Shown: in pieces, positions 53,500-62,610 of the stretch
How the letters are laid out: the number at the start of each line of letters is the position of its first letter
How positions within the stretch are numbered: the stretch's first letter is position 1
Origin: Pontibacter ruber
GTDB taxonomy: Bacteria; Bacteroidota; Bacteroidia; Cytophagales; Hymenobacteraceae
NCBI RefSeq assembly: GCF_023630205.1
Contig: NZ_JALPRR010000002.1
Span: forward strand, 612,899-676,898
Direction: 5' to 3'
Length of the DNA: 64,000 nucleotides
The notes under the pieces: generated by a model
What the model saw: the letters and a program-made list of their open reading frames with translations, nothing else
Told to the model about the DNA's origin: nothing
Database searches by the model: none
Made by a program: the position numbers and the translations under genes

Positions 53500-55094
53500 T
53501 AATTTCCTTCGCGGTCGAAGGCGTGCACGCGTACATCGCGGGTGGTATGGTCCCGGGCTTCGGTGCCGAAATCTAGCTCGTTGCCGCGCTCGGTGTCGTA
53601 GATGCGTGTCATCTTGCCAAATCCTTGTACCGATGATCTGTCTGTGATCTCATCCTCGCCCAAGCCGCCGTATACGTCTATTTTTATACTTTCTTTTGTT
53701 TCCCCCTCAATTGTAAAAACATCATCGTCCGCTAGCCCGTGCAGTATTATCCGCTCGGTTTCTTTTGGGTTGAACACCCTGTGGTAAAGGGTCTTTTCTG
53801 GTGCTGCTCCTGAGGCCGGACGTGTTATCGTCACTTCTACTTGTCCTTCCAACAGTCGTTTTACAAGGAATTGCTCCACCAGGTCAGAGCCGGCAATCGT
53901 TACTTCCTGCGCCAGAATTTTATACATCTTTTTAGCGGCTTCCGGCAGTTCATCACGGCGGTTTTTAAGCGCTTGTGTGACATCCTTGCCGATCAGGTTA
54001 TAAACCGCTCTTGGAAATTGTCGGACCGCCCGCTCAATTACCTGATCTGTAAGCGCTGCCTGCATTTGCCTGGCAATGCGTTGCCAATCGTCCCGGCTCA
54101 GCTCGTTCAACAGTCGCTCATCGATAAATTCAGCATTGATCATGTATGCTTTTACATCCTTGAACCTGTTATCAAAGGAATGGAGCTTACGGGCCATAAG
54201 CTTGCTGGTGGCAATAGACGGAACAATCCCGTCATCCATTTTCAGAAACACCTGGTCCCGGTCCTTTGGAATCGGTTTAAAAAGGGTGTCCTGCCCCTGA
54301 TTTGAAACTGCCCAGTCCCACTGCCCCTTGTGCCGGTCCCAATCGCCGATGAGCAGGTCCAGGAGCCGTGCCCGTGCAAAAGCTTTCTGATCGAAGTGGT
54401 AGTGGTTGGAGCTGAAGCGCAGGCGCAAGGCATCGTCAGAATTTAGGAAGGCATGCGCATCTCCGAACTGTTGGTTCAGATCCGCAGGGACTTTAAATTT
54501 ATCTTCCAGTAAGAAGAGCCGCCCCTGCACCCTGCTGGCATACTCACCAAAAGTTGTGTCGTTGTAGCTTACATAGTAAATAGCCGGGTTAGAATGCGGA
54601 ACGCCAACTGCCTGCGCCAGTACAGGCACCACCAGCGCTCCGTAGGGATTGGAAGCTGACGTCTGGTCGCGCACAATGCCCGCTACGAAAGTATGGTGCC
54701 AGAACTTGGGCAACACCTCCACCGGGTCTTTGTCGATGGAGCGGAAGGCATAGCGGCGGCCGGTGCTGTCCTGCAACTCAAAACTGGTCGTCTGAAAGCC
54801 GCCTCCTAAACTGAGTACTTTTAACCCTCCCTTTGTTTTGTTCAGGTCAAAAACAGGCACCTGTACAGGAGTGGTCCAGATGGCGCGGTTGTGGTTGCCC
54901 CAGAACAGGCGGAAAAAGGCACTCCGGTCGTAATGCCTTCCTGCAATTACCCATACGCTGTCGGGGCCAGCCGGAGCCGCTCCTGCTACTTCCTCTTTTG
55001 TGGCCAGTGCGTCCTTCTGAAAAAAGTTATCATCGGCGCAGCTGCTCAGCAACAGGCTTAGGAAAAGGAGCGGCACCAATGGTTTTAGCGTCAT
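53499..55094 (-). CDS. Large lipoprotein with kinase-like domain (middle domain of Bacteroidota metallophosphoesterase/barrel proteins)
   Basis: A 531-aa lipoprotein (LLLSSC, Cys19). It contains the segments FFRLFWGNHNRAIW, LGGGFQTTSFEL, LLDLLIGDWDRHKGQWDWAV and PIPKDRDQVFLKMDDG. The GDWDRH and DRDQ motifs resemble the catalytic and metal-binding parts of Fam20/CotH-type secreted kinases. The same series follows the metallophosphoesterase domain in large (about 1200-aa) proteins of Bacteroidota, which then end in a BamA-type barrel. Here the C-terminus stops after the DDDVF..GGLGEDE beta-rich part, so the barrel is missing. Phosphotransfer activity is inference. Confidence 0.7.
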   Translation of the reverse strand: MTLKPLVPLLFLSLLLSSCADDNFFQKDALATKEEVAGAAPAGPDSVWVIAGRHYDRSAFFRLFWGNHNRAIWTTPVQVPVFDLNKTKGGLKVLSLGGGFQTTSFELQDSTGRRYAFRSIDKDPVEVLPKFWHHTFVAGIVRDQTSASNPYGALVVPVLAQAVGVPHSNPAIYYVSYNDTTFGEYASRVQGRLFLLEDKFKVPADLNQQFGDAHAFLNSDDALRLRFSSNHYHFDQKAFARARLLDLLIGDWDRHKGQWDWAVSNQGQDTLFKPIPKDRDQVFLKMDDGIVPSIATSKLMARKLHSFDNRFKDVKAYMINAEFIDERLLNELSRDDWQRIARQMQAALTDQVIERAVRQFPRAVYNLIGKDVTQALKNRRDELPEAAKKMYKILAQEVTIAGSDLVEQFLVKRLLEGQVEVTITRPASGAAPEKTLYHRVFNPKETERIILHGLADDDVFTIEGETKESIKIDVYGGLGEDEITDRSSVQGFGKMTRIYDTERGNELDFGTEARDHTTRDVRVHAFDREGN

Positions 55095-55142
55095 GCGTAA
55101 GGGTATTCAAAGTATAGGTCAGGTGCCTGCGTGTTTGCCGGA

Positions 55143-56795
55143 TTAGCTACGGTTTTGATTATAGTAAGCGATGAGTCCGTTGGTCGAGCTGTCGTGTTTG
55201 CCCGCTGCGCCTTCGAGTATTTCTTTTTCGATGGTACCGGCCAGCTGCTTGCCCAGTTCCACGCCCCACTGATCAAAGCTGTAGATATTCCAGATCACAC
55301 CCTGTACAAATACCTTGTGCTCATACATGGCAATCAGGCTGCCCAACGTATACGGTGTCAGCTTTTTGAACATGATGGACGTGGATGGCTTGTTGCCTTC
55401 GAAAACCTTGTGCTGAACCAGTTGCTCCTGCTCTTCTGTTACAGTTCCGCTCTTCTGCCGGAACTCTTCGCGTACTTCTTCTGCCGTCTTGCCTTTCATC
55501 AGAGCTTCAGTCTGGGCAAAGAAGTTGGAAAGCAGCATCAGGTGGTGCTGCCCGATTGGGTTGTGGCTTTGTGCCGGAGCGATAAAGTCGCAGGGAATCA
55601 GGTAAGTGCCCTGGTGGATGAGCTGGAAGAACGAGTGCTGACTGTTGGTGCCGGCTGCCCCCCAGATCACCGGTTGCGTCTGGTAATTTACTGTATCGCC
55701 GTTGCGGCTTGCGCTCTTGCCGTTACTCTCCATCAGCAGCTGCTGCAGGTACTCGGGCAGCAGGCGCAGGTATTGATCGTACGGAAGTATGGCATGGGTC
55801 TGGGCTCCGAAAAGATCAGTATACCAGGTGCTCAGCAGGCCCATCAGTACGGGTATGTTCTGGCGCAGTGGCGTCTGGCGGAAATGCTTGTCCATGGCTT
55901 CGGCACCGCGCAACAGCTCTTCAAAACGATCATAGCCCAGCGCACAGGCAACAGACAGGCCAATAGCCGACCACAACGAGAAACGGCCGCCTACCCAATC
56001 CCAGAAGCGGAAGGTGTTTTCCGGGGCAATGCCAAAAGCTGCAACCGCTTCGGTATTTGTCGACAGCGCCACAAAATGTTTCTTGATGTGTTCTTTGTCC
56101 TTGGCCTGCTCCAGGAACCAGTCGCGAGCCGTATGGGCATTGGCCAAAGTTTCCTTTGTAGTGAAGGTTTTGGATGCAATGATGAAAAGCGTTGTCTCCG
56201 GATCCAGCCGGCGCAGTGTTTCAGCTGCGTCGGTGCCATCTACATTCGAAACAAAGTATACTTCCAGCTCAGGCTTCTGGTATTTCTTGAGGGCTTCCAC
56301 CACCATTTTAGGTCCCAGGTCAGAGCCGCCAATCCCGATATTTACGATGCTTTGGATGCGCTTGCCGGTGTAGCCGGTCCACTCGCCGGAGTGTAGTTTG
56401 CTGCAGAACGCTTTCATCTGCTGTTGTACATCGCGTACCTCCTGAAGTGCGTTTTCTCCGTCAACCTCCAGTTGCTGGTCCGTAAAATTACGCAGCGCGG
56501 TATGCAGCACTACACGGCCTTCGGTCGCATTGATCTTTTCCCCGCTGAACATACTTTCGATCGCCGCTTTTACTTCCATTTCCTCGGCCAGTTCCGTCAG
56601 CAGGTCAAGCGTCTCTTCGGTAATGCGGTTCTTGGATAGGTCGAAAAGCGTATCCTCGAAATGGAATGCAAACTTCTCGAAGCGCTGCGGGTCGTTTGCA
56701 AAAAGATCACGGAGGTGCTGTGGCTGCACTTCAGCAAAGTGTGCTTCCAGTTTTTTCCAGGCGTTGGTTTGGGTAGGAGCGTAATTTTTTAACAT
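55143..56795 (-). CDS. pgi: Glucose-6-phosphate isomerase
   Basis: A 550-aa enzyme interconverting glucose-6-phosphate and fructose-6-phosphate. Diagnostic segments are [19 protein letters not shown] (phosphate binding), [48 protein letters not shown] with the catalytic Glu, and [16 protein letters not shown] with the ring-opening His. The ATG at 56795 gives [16 protein letters not shown], the normal family start, instead of the longer frame. It links glycolysis to the trehalose/phosphosugar genes nearby. Confidence 0.97.
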   Translation of the reverse strand: MLKNYAPTQTNAWKKLEAHFAEVQPQHLRDLFANDPQRFEKFAFHFEDTLFDLSKNRITEETLDLLTELAEEMEVKAAIESMFSGEKINATEGRVVLHTALRNFTDQQLEVDGENALQEVRDVQQQMKAFCSKLHSGEWTGYTGKRIQSIVNIGIGGSDLGPKMVVEALKKYQKPELEVYFVSNVDGTDAAETLRRLDPETTLFIIASKTFTTKETLANAHTARDWFLEQAKDKEHIKKHFVALSTNTEAVAAFGIAPENTFRFWDWVGGRFSLWSAIGLSVACALGYDRFEELLRGAEAMDKHFRQTPLRQNIPVLMGLLSTWYTDLFGAQTHAILPYDQYLRLLPEYLQQLLMESNGKSASRNGDTVNYQTQPVIWGAAGTNSQHSFFQLIHQGTYLIPCDFIAPAQSHNPIGQHHLMLLSNFFAQTEALMKGKTAEEVREEFRQKSGTVTEEQEQLVQHKVFEGNKPSTSIMFKKLTPYTLGSLIAMYEHKVFVQGVIWNIYSFDQWGVELGKQLAGTIEKEILEGAAGKHDSSTNGLIAYYNQNRS

Positions 56796-57101
56796 AGCAA
56801 AGTTGTGTGGGACGTTGTTGTATGTGGGCAAAATTACTGCATTTTTCTTTATAAGGTTGCTTGTATTTAGAGTTACAGGATATTCTCCGGCAGCTAATAG
56901 CAGGATATGCTTTGTGCCTGATGTACCTCTCTGAAGTATAAAAGCAAAGTATGGCAGCAGGTAAGTATAAATGCTTTCTTATAACAGCCAGTTTACCAGC
57001 TTCTACTTAACCCTACTTCCAGGTTTAGCCCGAAACATCCAAATGAAGTATGATTCGTAGAAAAATCAAAACGGTTTAGTGTTAAATTATATACGCAAGT
57101 C
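56796..57101. other. Intergenic region between divergent pgi and ppsA
   Basis: About 306 bases with the promoters of both genes. Two AAGTATA copies lie near 56934 and 56964. No other element was recognised. Confidence 0.5.
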
Positions 57102-59513
57102 ATGCTGCCATACATCCTCCCGTTCAGACAGATATCAAACAGCGACACCGCTATAGTAGGAGGTAAGAACGCCTCTCTTGGTGAAATGATCCAGCAGCTG
57201 AGCCCCAAAGGAATCAACATTCCCGATGGTTTTGCCACTACAGTAGCTGCTTTTAACATGTTTCTGGACCAGAATCAGCTGCGGCAACCCTTGCACGACC
57301 TGCTCGACTCCCTCGATACAAAAGACTTTCATAACCTGCACGAAGTAGGCTCTAAATGCCGCGCACTGGTACTGCAGGCACAGATGCCACCTGAAGTTGC
57401 CCTGGCGATAAAGGAGGCTTACCGGCAGCTCGAACTGCAGGAGCAAGGTATGACCGGAGTGGCCGTACGCAGCAGCGCCACCGCCGAAGACCTGCCGGAA
57501 GCAAGCTTTGCGGGGCAACATGAGTCGTTTCTGAATATTACCGGAGCCGATGCGGTGGTGGAGGCCTGCCAGCGATGTTTTGCCTCGCTTTTCAACGACC
57601 GGGCCATCAAGTACCGCGTCGACAATGGCTTTGAGCACATGAAAGTGGCGCTGTCGGCGGGCGTGCAGCGGATGGTACGATCCGATAAAGCAAGTGCCGG
57701 CGTATGCTTTACCCTTGCGCCGGACAGTGGTGTAGCTACCGTGATTTTTATCACCGGCAGTTGGGGACTCGGCGAAAACGTGGTACAGGGAGCTGTGATT
57801 GGAGACGAATTTTACGTATTTAAGGAAGCACTGCGGCAAGGAAAGCAGGCTGTCATCTCCAGGAAAATGGGAACCAAGGAAAAGACAATGGTCTATGCTG
57901 AAGCAGCAGGGTTGCAAACCGATAGGCAGCAGACAACTACCCAAAACATCCCTACGCCGTCAGAAATGCAGCACCAGTGGGTACTCAGCAACGAGGAGCT
58001 CCTGCAGTTGGGCCAGTGGGCGCTCCTGATAGAAGAGCACTACGGCAAATCCATGGATATCGAGTGGGCAAAAGATGGCATCACCGGTGCGTTGTTTATC
58101 GTGCAGGCACGCCCCGAAACTGTGCATGGCAGGAGGAAAAAAGGCACGCTTAAAAGATACCGCCTCCTCGAAAAAGGAAAAGTGATCACCACCGGCAACG
58201 GCATTGGCGACAAAATAACAGCGGGAAAGGCACGGCTGCTGCATTCTCCGAAAGAAATTGATAAACTCAAAGAGGGCGATGTACTGGTAACCGGCATTAC
58301 CAACCCCGATTGGGACCCGGTACTGAAGATGGCCTCTGCTATTGTTACCGACAGTGGCGGTCGCACCAGCCATGCAGCAATTGTGGCCCGCGAATTAGGG
58401 GCTGTGGCCGTGGTGGGTACCGGCAACGCCACAAAAAAAATACAGGACGGGCAGGAGGTCACCGTATCGTGTGCCGAGGGTGAGGAAGGTAAAATTTACG
58501 CCGGAATGCTCGCCTGGGAAGAAGAAGAGATCGATCTGAATGAATTGGGCAAGCCCGAAACAGAGCCCATGCTGATCTTAGGAGATCCGGAGCTCGCTTT
58601 TCAGTACGCCATGTACCCGGTGGCAGGAGTAGGGCTGATGCGCCTGGAATTCATCATCACCAACAGCATCAAAGCACACCCGATGGCATTGCTATACTTT
58701 GATGAGCTGAAAGACCAGCAGGCAAAAGAACAGATCCGGGAGCTGACACAGGGCTTCGACACGCCCAAAGCATATTTTGTAGAAAAACTCTCGCAGGCCG
58801 TGGCAACCATTGCAGCTGCCTTTTACCCGCGCGACGTGGTTGTACGGATGAGTGATTTCAAGACGAATGAGTATGCCAACCTGCTGGGAGGAGCACAGTT
58901 CGAACCGCACGAAGAAAATCCAATGCTGGGCTTCCGTGGGGCCTCCCGCTACTACCATCCTGCATACCGCGACGGTTTTAAGCTCGAATGCGAGGCCATG
59001 CGCGTGGTGCGGGACGAGATGGGCCTTACCAACGTCAAGCTTATGATCCCGTTCTGCCGTACACTCGAGGAGGGCCGCAAAGTGGTGGCGCAAATGGCCG
59101 AGGCCGGGCTGAAGCAGGCCGAGAACGGCCTGCAGATCTACATGATGGTAGAAATACCAAGCAACGTGATCCTTGCCGAAGAATTTGCTGAGATCTTTGA
59201 TGGGTTTTCCATTGGCTCCAACGACCTGACACAGCTCACGCTAGGCATCGACCGCGACTCCGCCACCATCAGCAGGTTGTTTAACGAACGGAATCCGGCC
59301 GCCGAGAAAATGATTGCCCTGGCCATCGAGCGGGGGCATAGCAAAGGTATAAAAGTTGGGCTGTGCGGGCAGGCACCCAGCGACTACCCGGAAGTTACGC
59401 GCTTCCTAGTTGAGCGGGGTATAGATAGTATTTCGTTTAACCCGGACGCTATCGCCCATGGTATAAAGAATATTCTGGAGGCAGAGCATCACCTGCATGC
59501 CCGCATCTCGTAA
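57102..59513 (+). CDS. ppsA: Phosphoenolpyruvate synthase
   Basis: An 803-aa enzyme making PEP from pyruvate and ATP (AMP and phosphate released), the first step of gluconeogenesis from C3 compounds. The N-terminal ATP-grasp part starts with GGKNASLGEM and contains AVRSSATAEDLPEASFAGQ. The phospho-His domain has GGRTSHAAIVARELG with His424. The C-terminal TIM barrel ends with the conserved GLCGQAPSDYP, Cys755. Together with ppc it controls PEP flux. Monocistronic, transcribed away from pgi. Confidence 0.96.
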   Translation: MLPYILPFRQISNSDTAIVGGKNASLGEMIQQLSPKGINIPDGFATTVAAFNMFLDQNQLRQPLHDLLDSLDTKDFHNLHEVGSKCRALVLQAQMPPEVALAIKEAYRQLELQEQGMTGVAVRSSATAEDLPEASFAGQHESFLNITGADAVVEACQRCFASLFNDRAIKYRVDNGFEHMKVALSAGVQRMVRSDKASAGVCFTLAPDSGVATVIFITGSWGLGENVVQGAVIGDEFYVFKEALRQGKQAVISRKMGTKEKTMVYAEAAGLQTDRQQTTTQNIPTPSEMQHQWVLSNEELLQLGQWALLIEEHYGKSMDIEWAKDGITGALFIVQARPETVHGRRKKGTLKRYRLLEKGKVITTGNGIGDKITAGKARLLHSPKEIDKLKEGDVLVTGITNPDWDPVLKMASAIVTDSGGRTSHAAIVARELGAVAVVGTGNATKKIQDGQEVTVSCAEGEEGKIYAGMLAWEEEEIDLNELGKPETEPMLILGDPELAFQYAMYPVAGVGLMRLEFIITNSIKAHPMALLYFDELKDQQAKEQIRELTQGFDTPKAYFVEKLSQAVATIAAAFYPRDVVVRMSDFKTNEYANLLGGAQFEPHEENPMLGFRGASRYYHPAYRDGFKLECEAMRVVRDEMGLTNVKLMIPFCRTLEEGRKVVAQMAEAGLKQAENGLQIYMMVEIPSNVILAEEFAEIFDGFSIGSNDLTQLTLGIDRDSATISRLFNERNPAAEKMIALAIERGHSKGIKVGLCGQAPSDYPEVTRFLVERGIDSISFNPDAIAHGIKNILEAEHHLHARIS

Positions 59514-59557
59514 AATGCCGGTAAGCTATGCCAGCTAAAGTATAAAGTATAACAAGT

Positions 59558-59737
59558 ATGAAAGGAAAACCAGAAGAGGATCAGGGGAAAAAGAAAAAAC
59601 GAATTTTAGAGGAAGATTTAGGCAAAACCACGCCACCCTCGGATCCCTGTCATGATACAAAACCATGTACGCATCCGCCTCGTCCGGAACAGGGGCCTGA
59701 TGTTCCACCCCAGGAGCAAACCCGGGGCATTCCCTAG
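59558..59737 (+). CDS. Small Pro-rich hydrophilic hypothetical protein
   Basis: A 59-aa protein beginning MKGKPEEDQGKKKKR, with a basic N-terminal third and a Pro-rich second half containing two Cys (CHDTKPC) four residues apart. No signal or helix. The start lies within a dense series of AAGTATA copies 40 bases after ppsA, so it may be co-transcribed. No family is recognised; the sequence is not low complexity enough to dismiss. Confidence 0.45.
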   Translation: MKGKPEEDQGKKKKRILEEDLGKTTPPSDPCHDTKPCTHPPRPEQGPDVPPQEQTRGIP

Positions 59738-60077
59738 GCTTATTACGTAACTGCGGTGCATCCATCAGCAATTGTTAGTGTCTACAGCATTAATATTCTC
59801 ATCGGTAATCATTTTTAGTCCCCGATGAAGATAAAATACCGTATACATTTACAATTAATAATCGTACATGCTGTGACTATGGTGGCATGTGCCTATATTT
59901 GAAGGCCCGTAAGAGGCTGCTCCGCCTGCTATCTGAAGTATAATATACATACAACTGCAATTGCTTTTGCAAGACAGCGGGCAATATGCTAAGCCTGTGG
60001 CGTTATCCTAAACGGGCGTCTGACGTTCGCAGCTTCTTTTAAAAAGTAACAGAAACCTATCAAGCATACCTTATCTT
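59738..60077. other. Intergenic region upstream of the HAD/trehalose genes
   Basis: About 340 bases without a reading frame. An AAGTATA copy lies near 59937. It must contain the promoter for the HAD gene. Confidence 0.45.
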
Positions 60078-60857
60078 ATGAGTAATCTGAGTGATCTTTT
60101 ACAAGAGAGAAATATAAAAGCCCTGATACTGGACATGGATGGGGTGCTTACAAACACGGCCGGTCTGCATGCGCAGGCATGGAAAACGCTGTGTGACTCG
60201 TTCCTGCGCATGCGCAAAGAACAGGATGGCAAAGCCTACGAGCCGTTCGACCTGAAGAGGGACTACCAGACCTATGTGCACGATGTGCCCCGCCTGGATG
60301 CCATGCGCAATTTTATGGCCTCTCGCGGAATTACGCTGCCCGAAGGTAACCCTACCGACAGCATAGGTGACAACACACTTGTAGGACTGGGTGAACGCAA
60401 AGATTATTATTTCCACGAACTGTTGAAGCATAACGGTGTGGATGTATTTGATGATGCCGTAAAGTATGTGAAAGAGCAGCAGCAGGCAGGTATGAAAACC
60501 GCCATTGTTTCGGGTAGCCGCAACTGCCTTACCATTCTGCGTCGTGCCGGATTAGACAGGCTGTTTGAGGTACGGGTAGACAAAGTGGTGGCAAACGAAC
60601 TGAAGTTGAGCAGCAAACCAGCGCCGGACATTTACCTGGAGGCCGCCCGCCGTTTAGGCGTGGATTCGAAAGAGGCAGCTGTTTTCGAGGATACCGCAGC
60701 AGGTATTAAAGGTGCGAAAGCAGGAGGCTTCGGCCTGATCGTAGGCGTAGACCGCAGCTTCGCTCAGGAAATGCTGGAGTCGAAAGGTGCCGACACCGTG
60801 ATCAAAGGATTTGCGGCCGAGCTGAAGCCGAAAGCAGCCACAACACAGAACTCTTAA
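60078..60857 (+). CDS. Beta-phosphoglucomutase-like HAD phosphatase/mutase
   Basis: A 259-aa HAD superfamily protein of the beta-phosphoglucomutase type. The nucleophile and acid/base Asp pair are D19 and D21 (LILDMDGVLT), the cap domain covers about 30-130, then come the Ser motif TAIVSGSRN, the Lys in SSKPAPDIYLEAARRLG and the acidic EDTAAGIKGAKAGG. The usual role is interconversion of beta-glucose-1- and -6-phosphate after phosphorolysis of a disaccharide. It is closely related to the N-terminal half of the following protein, so a tandem duplication is evident. A terminator hairpin follows. Confidence 0.9.
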   Translation: MSNLSDLLQERNIKALILDMDGVLTNTAGLHAQAWKTLCDSFLRMRKEQDGKAYEPFDLKRDYQTYVHDVPRLDAMRNFMASRGITLPEGNPTDSIGDNTLVGLGERKDYYFHELLKHNGVDVFDDAVKYVKEQQQAGMKTAIVSGSRNCLTILRRAGLDRLFEVRVDKVVANELKLSSKPAPDIYLEAARRLGVDSKEAAVFEDTAAGIKGAKAGGFGLIVGVDRSFAQEMLESKGADTVIKGFAAELKPKAATTQNS

Positions 60858-60879
60858 ACAGAATTTATACTTCTGATAA

Positions 60880-60919
60880 GCAAAAGCGCCTCCTGTACAA
60901 ACAGGGGGCACTTTTGCTT
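60880..60919. terminator. Hairpin between the two HAD genes
   Basis: AGCAAAAGCGCCTCCTGT / ACAGGGGGCACTTTTGCT stem (imperfect) with T-rich flank. It should reduce read-through into the fusion gene, so the second gene probably has its own promoter at about 60930-61010. Confidence 0.8.
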
Positions 60920-61017
60920 TATAGCTAACCTCGATTGTAAGAACATTAAACACCAAAGACAAGTATGATTTTGCAGGAAGCCTACTGAAAGTATAACCCG
61001 TGCAAGTACCCTACAAC

Positions 61018-62610
61018 ATGCCGCAACACAACCTGCTTCAGTTACTGGAGAACAAACACATCAAGGCGCTCATCTTAGACCTGGACGGGGTAATCACACA
61101 GACAGCCAGAGTACATGCACAAGCCTGGAAGCGTATGTTTGACGATTACCTCAGAAAACGCGGACAACAGGAAGGCAGGCAATATGAGCCGCTAAGTATA
61201 GAAACCGACTACCGGAAGTACATCGATGGCATTCCGCGTTACGATGGGGTGCGTAATTTTCTGGAATCACGCAATATCCTGTTGCCGGAGGGTACTCCGG
61301 AAGATGCACCCGGTAAAGAAACGGTGGCCGGACTGGGAAACCTGAAGAATGTATACTTTCAGGAGTTGGTGCAGAAAGGGGGAGTGGAAGCATACCCCGA
61401 CACCGTTGCCTGGCTGAAACAACAGCGCAGGCGTGGTTTGCGTACCGCAGTTATATCTGCAAGTAAAAACTGCCGAGCTATACTTGCCGCAGCAGGTCTG
61501 GAAAACCTCTTTGAGGTACGGGTAGATGGGATTGTGTCGGCAAAGCTGGGCTTGAAAGGGAAACCTGCACCCGATATTTTTCTGGAGGCTGCCCGGCAGT
61601 TGGGTGTACAAACGCAGGAAGCTGCCGTATTTGAAGATGCGCTGGCAGGTGTGCAGGCAGGCAGGGCTGGCGGCTTTGCGCTGGTAGTAGGAGTAGACCG
61701 TACGGGTGATGCCGCAGCACTAAAAGAACAAGGCGCCGACCTTGTGATACAGAAATTTCCAACCGAAGAAGATACCATGACAAACCAACCGCAAACGCAG
61801 GTGCAGAAACGGGAAGCAGCAGAATTGCCGTCGGTGCTGGACCACCTGAACGAATTGCTGGACAGCAAGCAACCCGCCGTTTTCCTGGATTATGATGGCT
61901 GCCTGACCCCCATCGTAAAGCAACCCGAAATGGCTGTACTTAGCCCGGAAATGAAGGAAGTACTTCGGCAACTGGCGGAAGTATGCCCCGTGGCCGTAGT
62001 AAGTGGCCGTGACCGTCAGAACGTACAAAACCTGGTGCAGCTTGATAATTTATACTTTGCCGGCTCGCACGGCTTCGATATTTCAGGACCCGATGGCAAG
62101 CATTCCGAGCCCGGTGGGGCGGCAGCGGCATTGCCAGCCCTGGATGCAGCCGATGCGATCCTTAAAGAAAAACTTCAGCACGTACAGGGCGCACTGGTAG
62201 AGCGAAAGAAGTATGCCATAGCCGTGCACTTCCGCAACGTAGCCGAAGAGCAGGTAAAAGAGGTAGAGCAGGCTGTAGACCAGGTCTTGGCACAGTGCCC
62301 GCAGCTCAAGAAAGGGCTGGGCAAAAAGATTTACGAGCTCAAGCCAAACCTGGACTGGCACAAAGGAAAAGCGGTGCTCTGGCTGCTGGAAGAACTGCAC
62401 CTGAACAAGCCCGATATCCTGCCTATTTATATCGGGGATGACATTACAGACGAAGATGCCTTTGCTTCGCTGCAAGAGCATGGGATCGGTATACTGGTAG
62501 GCGCCCATGACGAGAAAACAGCTGCCCGGTACAAGTTAGAGGATGTGTCGGAGGTGCAGGCTTTCCTGCAAAAGCTTACAGCGATCATCAAGCAGCGGCG
62601 CCATGAGTGA
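61018..62610 (+). CDS. Fusion of beta-phosphoglucomutase-like HAD and trehalose-6-phosphate phosphatase
   Basis: A 530-aa two-domain protein (ATG at 61018; a GTG start lies six codons earlier). Residues 1 to about 250 are a beta-phosphoglucomutase-like HAD domain with D21/D23 (LILDLDGVI) and the cap. Residues about 280-525 are OtsB: VFLDYDGCLTP with D291/D293, VVSGRDRQNV, GSHGFDI and the late motif YIGDDITDEDAF. The two domains should dephosphorylate trehalose-6-phosphate and handle glucose phosphates. This order, followed by GH65 (next gene), is that of mycobacterial OtsB1, where all three are one polypeptide. The stop overlaps the GH65 start by 8 bases. Confidence 0.92.
   Translation: MPQHNLLQLLENKHIKALILDLDGVITQTARVHAQAWKRMFDDYLRKRGQQEGRQYEPLSIETDYRKYIDGIPRYDGVRNFLESRNILLPEGTPEDAPGKETVAGLGNLKNVYFQELVQKGGVEAYPDTVAWLKQQRRRGLRTAVISASKNCRAILAAAGLENLFEVRVDGIVSAKLGLKGKPAPDIFLEAARQLGVQTQEAAVFEDALAGVQAGRAGGFALVVGVDRTGDAAALKEQGADLVIQKFPTEEDTMTNQPQTQVQKREAAELPSVLDHLNELLDSKQPAVFLDYDGCLTPIVKQPEMAVLSPEMKEVLRQLAEVCPVAVVSGRDRQNVQNLVQLDNLYFAGSHGFDISGPDGKHSEPGGAAAALPALDAADAILKEKLQHVQGALVERKKYAIAVHFRNVAEEQVKEVEQAVDQVLAQCPQLKKGLGKKIYELKPNLDWHKGKAVLWLLEELHLNKPDILPIYIGDDITDEDAFASLQEHGIGILVGAHDEKTAARYKLEDVSEVQAFLQKLTAIIKQRRHE

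Noticed and set aside
55131..56396. 421-codon antisense frame opposite pgi
   Set aside because: Shadow of the strongly conserved pgi gene; product is Gln/Leu-rich without motifs.
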